11,156 bases of DNA, from contig DMTA01000235.1 in NCBI GenBank assembly GCA_003454835.1, positions 1-11,156 on the forward strand, read 5' to 3'. The notes below the pieces were generated by a model. It was not told the DNA's origin. It searched no databases and saw only the letters and a program-made list of their open reading frames with translations. This DNA is from Achromobacter sp. GTDB lineage: Bacteria > Pseudomonadota > Gammaproteobacteria > Burkholderiales > Burkholderiaceae_B. Position 1 is the first letter of the stretch. The number at the start of each line of letters is the position of its first letter. A program made the position numbers and the translations under genes. Below are positions 1 through 4,543 of the stretch, one piece after another.

Positions 1-1183
1 CGCCGGTCGGCGTCAGCAAACCGGCGGCGCGGCTGGATTCGTCCACGAAAAGGACATAGCCCTCGAGTTCGTCGCCAGCCGACAGCCCTGCGCCCAACGT
101 GACTGGCGCGGCGTGGCCGGGCACCAGCGCCATCAGGTTGTCGCCCGACCGATACACAATGGTCTCGGCGTGGCGCTGCGACGTCTGGCCTTCTTCATTT
201 GTCAGTGTAGCCACGATGTTGCCGCTGCGGTCCATCACCGCAAAGCCGCCCCGCTGCGGCAGTTGCGCGCTGTAGAAGGCCTTGCCCACCGGCAGGATGC
301 TTTCGTACTGCTGGTCCGCGCCGATCAGCTTGCCGTCCGGCGTCATCAGCACGGAGCCGTCCGGACCGTAGCCCGAGGCCAGGTTGCCGTCGTCCAGCAA
401 GGAGATGTCGTCGAACACCGGGTCCACGACCCAGTTCCAGTCCTTGTCCACCACGCCGTACTTGGCTTGGCCGTTGGTGGCGATGTACAGGCCCTTGTCG
501 CCCAGCGGCCGCGTGATGATGACACCGTTCCCGCCGAAACGGCGTTCGCCGCTGGTTGAACGGTATTCCTCTTTGTACTGAACCGTGGCCCGCGCGGGCA
601 CGCCATCGAACAGGCGCACGGCACGCACCACCTCGTCGAACGGCTCGCCCGCCGGATTGCCCTGGCGGTCGATCAGCATCGGCTTGCCGTCCAGCGTCAC
701 CGCCGCCAGCCCGACCTCGACAAAGTCCTGCGCCGCGTCGTAGCGCGGGCGCACGGCCATGCGGCCATTGCGGTCGATGTAGCCCCACTTGCCTTGCCAC
801 CGCACGGCGGCAAGCCCGTGGCGGAAATCGCCCACTTCCTCAAAGATCGGCTCGATCGCGACGCGGCCGTTCTGGTCCAGAAAGCCCCATGCGTGGCGGC
901 GCAGCGAGTTGTCGCGCGGCACTCGGTCGATGTTCTCGATGGCTGACGGCAGCAGCACCGCGGCGCGACCGTTCTGCAGATCCCGGATGCAGCCGTTGCT
1001 GAAGGGGTTGCGCGCGGAGATGTCGTCGGCAGCCGGATAGACCGGGTAATCGGATTCGCCCAGGCAATAGATGTGGCCAGGCTGCACGTAGCCAGTCTGC
1101 GCCTGAACGGACAGGGATGCGCCCAGCGCGGCCAATGCGCAGGCGAGGCGGGAGGTTCGTAGCACGCGTGACGTCATAATCAT
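1..1183 (-). CDS. B2: exported WG-repeat protein, N-terminal 394 residues (3' end outside window)
   Basis: The frame is open from the ATG at 1183 to the left edge, so only the first 394 codons are visible. Residues 1-28 form a Sec signal peptide: Arg-rich start, hydrophobic ALAALGASL core, cleavage after SVQA. The mature part has Cys40 and Cys65, then two clear WG repeats (WGFLDQNGRVAIEP near 99, WGYIDRNGRMAVRP near 133), an LIDRQG block near 170 and degenerate repeats. It aligns along its whole visible length with B1; residues 97-177 match B1 92-172 at 65 of 81 positions by hand count. The start ATG overlaps the TGA of A2 (ATGA) with no Shine-Dalgarno visible, so translation is probably coupled to A2. 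A second in-frame ATG at 1177 is possible. Function is unknown; WG-repeat proteins (Pfam WG/KWG type) are poorly characterised. A periplasmic or surface location is inferred from the signal peptide. Confidence 0.87.
   Translation of the reverse strand, partial: MIMTSRVLRTSRLACALAALGASLSVQAQTGYVQPGHIYCLGESDYPVYPAADDISARNPFSNGCIRDLQNGRAAVLLPSAIENIDRVPRDNSLRRHAWGFLDQNGRVAIEPIFEEVGDFRHGLAAVRWQGKWGYIDRNGRMAVRPRYDAAQDFVEVGLAAVTLDGKPMLIDRQGNPAGEPFDEVVRAVRLFDGVPARATVQYKEEYRSTSGERRFGGNGVIITRPLGDKGLYIATNGQAKYGVVDKDWNWVVDPVFDDISLLDDGNLASGYGPDGSVLMTPDGKLIGADQQYESILPVGKAFYSAQLPQRGGFAVMDRSGNIVATLTNEEGQTSQRHAETIVYRSGDNLMALVPGHAAPVTLGAGLSAGDELEGYVLFVDESSRAAGLLTPTG
1175..1183 (-). promoter_or_regulatory. ATGA stop/start overlap coupling A2 to B2
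   Basis: On the minus strand the last Glu codon of A2 is followed by TGA at 1182-1180, which overlaps the ATG of B2 at 1183-1181. A second in-frame ATG follows six bases later at 1177. No Shine-Dalgarno is recognisable upstream, which fits termination-reinitiation. The local sequence GAATGATTATGAC matches the A1/B1 junction except for one base. Confidence 0.75.
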
Positions 1184-4100
1184 TCTGCGTTGGCGTTGGC
1201 GTTGTCGACTGCCGGCGGCGAGATGCCGGCGGCCTCGGGGCAGGTGAGTTTCCGGGGCGGCCAGCTCTGCCGGTCCTCTGCATCCACGATCACCACCGTG
1301 TCGCACAGCACGCCGAACAGCGCGGCCGTCTTGCCCTGGGTATCGATGTACTCGATGAGCCGATTGCGCCGCACCAGCGCGCGTCCTTCCGCAAAGTCGC
1401 CGGCCCACGTGAACGCCGGCGCAATCGCATAGCGTCCGGTCAGATCGATGTAGCCGTACAGCTTGCCCGTGCGCTCCAGGCGGCGCGCCCGCGCCAGGCC
1501 GTCCTTCATGCGGCCAAGCTGGTTGAAGTGCGCGCCCACGACGCGCTTGCCATTCGCGTCGATGAAGCCGTACTTGTTGTCGCCGTCGCTGTACGGCGCC
1601 ACGCCTTCGCTGGCCTTGTCGCTGTCGATGGCGTAGCGGCCGGGCAGGCGGGTGACCTCGCGGCCGTGCAGGTCCACCAGAATGCTCGATCCGCTCTCGT
1701 CGTCATTGACCACGACGCGCTGCATCGATGCCAGCGGCGTGGCGTCGCCCCACTTTTCGAGCAGGGTCTTGCCGGTCTGGTCGATCACGCGATAGCCCAC
1801 GCCGATGTTGGCGCGCGCCAGGCCTTCGGGCTGCGTGAAGAACGGATTGAATTCGCCGTATTGCGCGGGCACCTTCATGTTGCCGCGCGCATCGATGGCG
1901 CCTTCGCGTTCGTCAAAGTCGAAGTAAAGCCAGTCGCCGAATTGCTGCTTGTTGTTGGGCCGGCCCTCCGACAAGCGGATGGAGGCGCCCTCTGCGTCGA
2001 TCAGGACAGCGCTTGCGTCGGCCAATTCGCCGAGAAAGCGCCCATCGGCAAGCTTCTGCGGCTTGCCGACCACGGGTTCACTCGTTTTGCCGGTGCGCAG
2101 GTTGATGACGCGGTAGGCGCGTTCGGTGTAGCCGCCGCGATTGCGCTTGCCCTCCGGCGCTTCGGCCAGCATCAGGCCGTTGCCCAGGTATTCCAGATCG
2201 TAGGCGCCGTCGTAGCGGGCGGGCACTACCCACTGGCCCTCGCGGTTGACCACGCCCCAGCGGTTCTTGTCCTGGACCTTGGCCCAGTCGTCCTCGAACT
2301 CCTGTATCTGCTCGTAGGCCGGCTTGAGCACTGGCGCGCCCTTGCGCACGTTCCACAGGCCCGAGCGGCGCTGGCGGTTTTCGTTGCGTGCGTAGTAGTG
2401 CAGCAGTTCGCCGTCAAGGCGCGAGGCCTCTTCCAGCACGTGTGCGGGAACGGACACTTCCTGCCCGCGGGCATCGATCAGAAGCGCGTCGCCGCGCAGC
2501 ATATCCTTCGTGCGGGCCCAGGTGTAGGGGCCCTTGAAGGGGCGGATCTCGGTGTAGCGCGGTTCGATGGCCCACGCGCCGTCCGCGCCGATCGCACCGG
2601 CTTGGTAATTCCTGGTGCGCGCCACGAGGGGCAGCGTGACGTCGTACGTATCGATGTTCGCCCAATCCGGATTCGTGACGATCTTGCCCGCTGCCGTGAG
2701 AATGCCGCTCGGCTGGCCATAGTCGTGCGGACGCAGGAGCGCCAGCGGGGCATCGGCATCGCGGGCGGTCGTGCGCGCGTAGTGGAACTCGCTGACGTCG
2801 TAGGCGCGCAGCTGCGCGAGGGTGGCCTCGTCGAGGATACCAAGACCGTCCCGGCCGTAGATCTGGTACAGCGATTCGTCTGCGTTGGCGCTGGCGGTCG
2901 TTTGTGCGGTGTCTGCCGCGGCGGTGGCAGCATCCATGGCGGCATCTGCCGCGGTATCGGCTTGCATTGCGTCGGCCGCCATGGCGTCGTCTGCGGCAGC
3001 ATCGGCTGCCGCAGCACCGGCTGCCACTGCCTCAGCTTGAGTCGCCTCGGTGGGCGCCGCGTCTGCCACCGTTGCCGCTTCGGCAATATCGGTTGCGGCA
3101 TCGGCGGCAAACGGCGTGTCCTGGAAAGCCGCCGCAGTCTCCGCTTCGGACGCCGCCTGCACTGCAGCCGCCGCGTCGGCGGCATGGGCTTGGTCTTCCG
3201 CGCTCATCGTGTCGCCAGCCGCGTCGGCAACGCCGGCCGGGCGCCGCGCCGCGCCATAGACCCACGCGCGCCCGTGATGAATCTTGACCTCGCCGCTGCG
3301 CAAGGGGATCAGCTGCAGCCGGCCCTCGGGATCGATCAGCAGCGTCATGCCGGGCTCGGCGGCAAAGCGCCAGCCGTCTTGCTCCCGCACACCCACATAG
3401 TCGCTTTCGAACGTATGCATGGATTGGAGCTTGCCATCCAGCAGCAACGTGCCGCCATCCGCGGCCCGCACCAGCCATATGCCCGGCGCCACCCGCTCCA
3501 CGCGTTCGTAACGCTCGGCCGACAGCGCCTCGCCGCGCACATCCACGAATTCCCATGCCCGTTCGCGGTTTACGGCCACCACATCGCCATCGCGAAGCGG
3601 CGGGGCGTTGGAACGCAGCGTCTGCGGGTCGATTGCCCAGGCGCCGCTTTTGTCCAGCAAACCCCACCAGCCGCCGTAGCGCGAATCGCGCGTCTGCGCG
3701 GGCAGTTGGCCGCTGGTCGGCGCGGCCAGCGCCATCACGCCCTCGGGCAGGGCGGCGGGTTTGCCGGTTGTCATGTTCACCAGTCGCGGCGGCGTTGGAA
3801 TCTCCATTGCCGCCAGCTTCTGGCCGGGCTCAAAGCCCGTGGTGCGCGTGCCCAGGGGAAAGGTTTTCAAGACCTTGCCCTGACGATCGATCAACACGTC
3901 CCGACCGTCCTCTTCAGCTAGCGCCGTGCCTTCTGCGTTAAAACCCGTGGCGTCGGAAAAGCGCGGTGGGATCGCCCAGTGTCCACGGTTGTCGATGTAA
4001 CCCCAGCTATCCCCCCGGCTGACTGCGGCAAGCCCATTCTGGAAGGATCTGGCGTCCGAGTATGCAGGCGCGATGGCCATGCCGCCCTGCTTGTCGATGT

Positions 4101-4323
4101 AACCCCAGGCTGCGGACTCGCCATCGGCAGTGCCCACGAACACGGCAGCCAAGCCTTCCTGAAACGGCTGGTGGCACGACATGCCCGCGCCTTCGCTGGC
4201 GCTGCCGTACGCGCATTGCTGCATCCAGCCGGGTTGCGCGGTCGCATTGCGCGGACCCAGGAGCGCCATGCCGGCCAGCGCCACCATTAGCGCCAGCGGC
4301 TTGAAAACGGGCGCCGCCGTCAT
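1180..4323 (-). CDS. A2: large exported WG-repeat protein with Ala-rich insert (1047 aa)
   Basis: Residues 1-29 are a signal peptide with likely cleavage after NATA. Cys37 and Cys50 follow. WG-type repeats are clear near 73, 107, 219, 576, 656, 689, 808, 918 and 957, for example WGYIDKQGGMAIAP and YGYIDLTGRYAIAP. Residues about 361-484 are an Ala/Asp-rich low-complexity insert. The C-terminus carries Cys1007 and Cys1028 in a C-x13-WP-x5-C motif; there is no other cysteine. It is a clear paralogue of A1, sharing blocks such as IDQTGK, LASMQRVV and GYIDLTGRYAIAP; the last repeats match at about 35 of 51 positions by hand count. The ATG at 4323 is the first possible start in frame after a TGA 42 bases upstream, but it has no good ribosome-binding site; it overlaps the stop of a short upstream frame. 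It is probably co-transcribed and coupled with B2. Location (periplasm or surface) is inferred; function is unknown. Confidence 0.93.
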   Translation of the reverse strand: MTAAPVFKPLALMVALAGMALLGPRNATAQPGWMQQCAYGSASEGAGMSCHQPFQEGLAAVFVGTADGESAAWGYIDKQGGMAIAPAYSDARSFQNGLAAVSRGDSWGYIDNRGHWAIPPRFSDATGFNAEGTALAEEDGRDVLIDRQGKVLKTFPLGTRTTGFEPGQKLAAMEIPTPPRLVNMTTGKPAALPEGVMALAAPTSGQLPAQTRDSRYGGWWGLLDKSGAWAIDPQTLRSNAPPLRDGDVVAVNRERAWEFVDVRGEALSAERYERVERVAPGIWLVRAADGGTLLLDGKLQSMHTFESDYVGVREQDGWRFAAEPGMTLLIDPEGRLQLIPLRSGEVKIHHGRAWVYGAARRPAGVADAAGDTMSAEDQAHAADAAAAVQAASEAETAAAFQDTPFAADAATDIAEAATVADAAPTEATQAEAVAAGAAAADAAADDAMAADAMQADTAADAAMDAATAAADTAQTTASANADESLYQIYGRDGLGILDEATLAQLRAYDVSEFHYARTTARDADAPLALLRPHDYGQPSGILTAAGKIVTNPDWANIDTYDVTLPLVARTRNYQAGAIGADGAWAIEPRYTEIRPFKGPYTWARTKDMLRGDALLIDARGQEVSVPAHVLEEASRLDGELLHYYARNENRQRRSGLWNVRKGAPVLKPAYEQIQEFEDDWAKVQDKNRWGVVNREGQWVVPARYDGAYDLEYLGNGLMLAEAPEGKRNRGGYTERAYRVINLRTGKTSEPVVGKPQKLADGRFLGELADASAVLIDAEGASIRLSEGRPNNKQQFGDWLYFDFDEREGAIDARGNMKVPAQYGEFNPFFTQPEGLARANIGVGYRVIDQTGKTLLEKWGDATPLASMQRVVVNDDESGSSILVDLHGREVTRLPGRYAIDSDKASEGVAPYSDGDNKYGFIDANGKRVVGAHFNQLGRMKDGLARARRLERTGKLYGYIDLTGRYAIAPAFTWAGDFAEGRALVRRNRLIEYIDTQGKTAALFGVLCDTVVIVDAEDRQSWPPRKLTCPEAAGISPPAVDNANANAE
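2872..3243 (-). repeat. Ala/Asp/Thr/Met-rich low-complexity insert within A2
   Basis: This stretch encodes residues about 361-484 of A2. It is dominated by Ala with regular Asp, Thr, Met, Glu and Gln, in irregular units such as ADAAADDAMAADAM. In A1 the two flanking blocks (GxAWVxxx and LxQIYxRDG) are joined by only about 25 residues, so most of the 83-residue length difference between A1 and A2 sits here. The coding strand is rich in GCx-GAC-GCx triplets, which could have expanded by slippage. It is likely a flexible or helical linker; no known domain is recognised. Confidence 0.8.
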
Positions 4324-4382
4324 TGCTTGCGGGCGCGGTTGCCAACCGCGGGAACGAAAAAGTCAGACGCGGCGTGCCACAT
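4320..4382 (-). CDS. Possible 20-codon upstream frame (leader peptide) of A2
   Basis: An ATG at 4382 opens 20 codons beginning MWHAAS and ending RKQ. It stops at a TGA (4322-4320) that overlaps the A2 start as ATGA. An AGG lies nine bases before the ATG. The stretch around it resembles the A1 start region: TTACAGT, CTTC and GCAGG occur in the same order at similar spacing before the ATG. Its length equals the extra N-terminal extension of A1 (A2 Met1 aligns with A1 Val22, a GTG codon). It may be a coupling leader, the frameshifted remnant of an A1-like N-terminus, or chance. No expression evidence exists in the sequence beyond these features. Confidence 0.3.
   Translation of the reverse strand: MWHAASDFFVPAVGNRARKQ
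4334..4350 (-). promoter_or_regulatory. Perfect 7-bp stem, 3-base loop hairpin just before the A2 start
   Basis: The sequence CGCGGTT-GCC-AACCGCG is a perfect inverted repeat. In the minus-strand transcript it would fold into a GC-rich hairpin ending ten bases before the A2 start codon, over the region where a ribosome would bind. It lies inside the 20-codon upstream frame, so a ribosome translating that frame would open it. It is not followed by a T-run, so it does not look like a terminator. Confidence 0.45.
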
Positions 4383-4445
4383 GATCCAATGCCTGCCAGA
4401 GTGAGAAGTAAGGCAGCACTGTAACCAGGGGTACGGGGGGACAGA

Positions 4446-4465
4446 TCGATAAATGTAACTATCGA
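4446..4465. promoter_or_regulatory. Inverted repeat TCGATA-N8-TATCGA, candidate operator upstream of A2
   Basis: This is a perfect 6-bp inverted repeat with an 8-bp spacer, in an AT-richer patch of the 220-bp gap between B1 and A2. The size and symmetry suit a dimeric DNA-binding regulator. It lies about 123 bases upstream of the A2 ATG and 64 upstream of the leader ATG. I found no convincing -35/-10 pair at a fixed distance from it and do not recognise the regulator. The rest of the gap (4324-4543) holds no clear intrinsic terminator for B1. Confidence 0.35.
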
Positions 4466-4543
4466 AAACGAAGCGTTAGTATCCCGCCCGTCCGGGTCGA
4501 AATCAGGCTCAATTTCGCGCAAATTTCGCTAACTTGTGGCTTT

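Larger units (their letters stand above)
1..4382 (-). repeat. Tandem duplicated gene cassette, copy 2 (A2-B2, truncated by window)
   Basis: A2 and B2 repeat the A1-B1 arrangement. The unit may start near the leader ATG at 4382, where upstream similarity to A1 is faintly visible. Its end lies beyond the left edge, so further copies cannot be excluded. Confidence 0.8.

Noticed and set aside
1126..1183. Possible lipoprotein signal in B2 because of Cys15 within the hydrophobic segment
   Set aside because: The residues before it (R-L-A) do not fit a lipobox and the cysteine is too early; B1 lacks it. A normal signal peptidase I site (SVQA) follows.
2880..3240. Repetitive GCx-rich DNA considered as a CRISPR or tandem repeat array
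   Set aside because: There is no constant repeat length or spacer structure; it is in-frame low-complexity coding sequence of A2.
1528..3921. 797-codon open frame on the plus strand opposite A2
   Set aside because: It lies in exact codon register with A2 and is explained by avoidance of TTA, CTA and TCA codons in a GC-rich gene. Its protein has no domain, and the A2 strand encodes clear repeats, signal peptide and paralogy to A1.
4007..4522. 171-codon minus-strand frame across the B1-A2 gap and the start of A2
   Set aside because: Its second half overlaps the A2 signal peptide and first repeats in a different frame, and it has no homologous counterpart upstream of A1.
4505..4543. Terminator after B1 from AATTT-CGCGC-AAATT and the direct repeat AATTTCGC (4511-4518, 4522-4529)
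   Set aside because: The stem is only five A/T pairs and no T-run follows on the minus strand, so it does not look like an intrinsic terminator.
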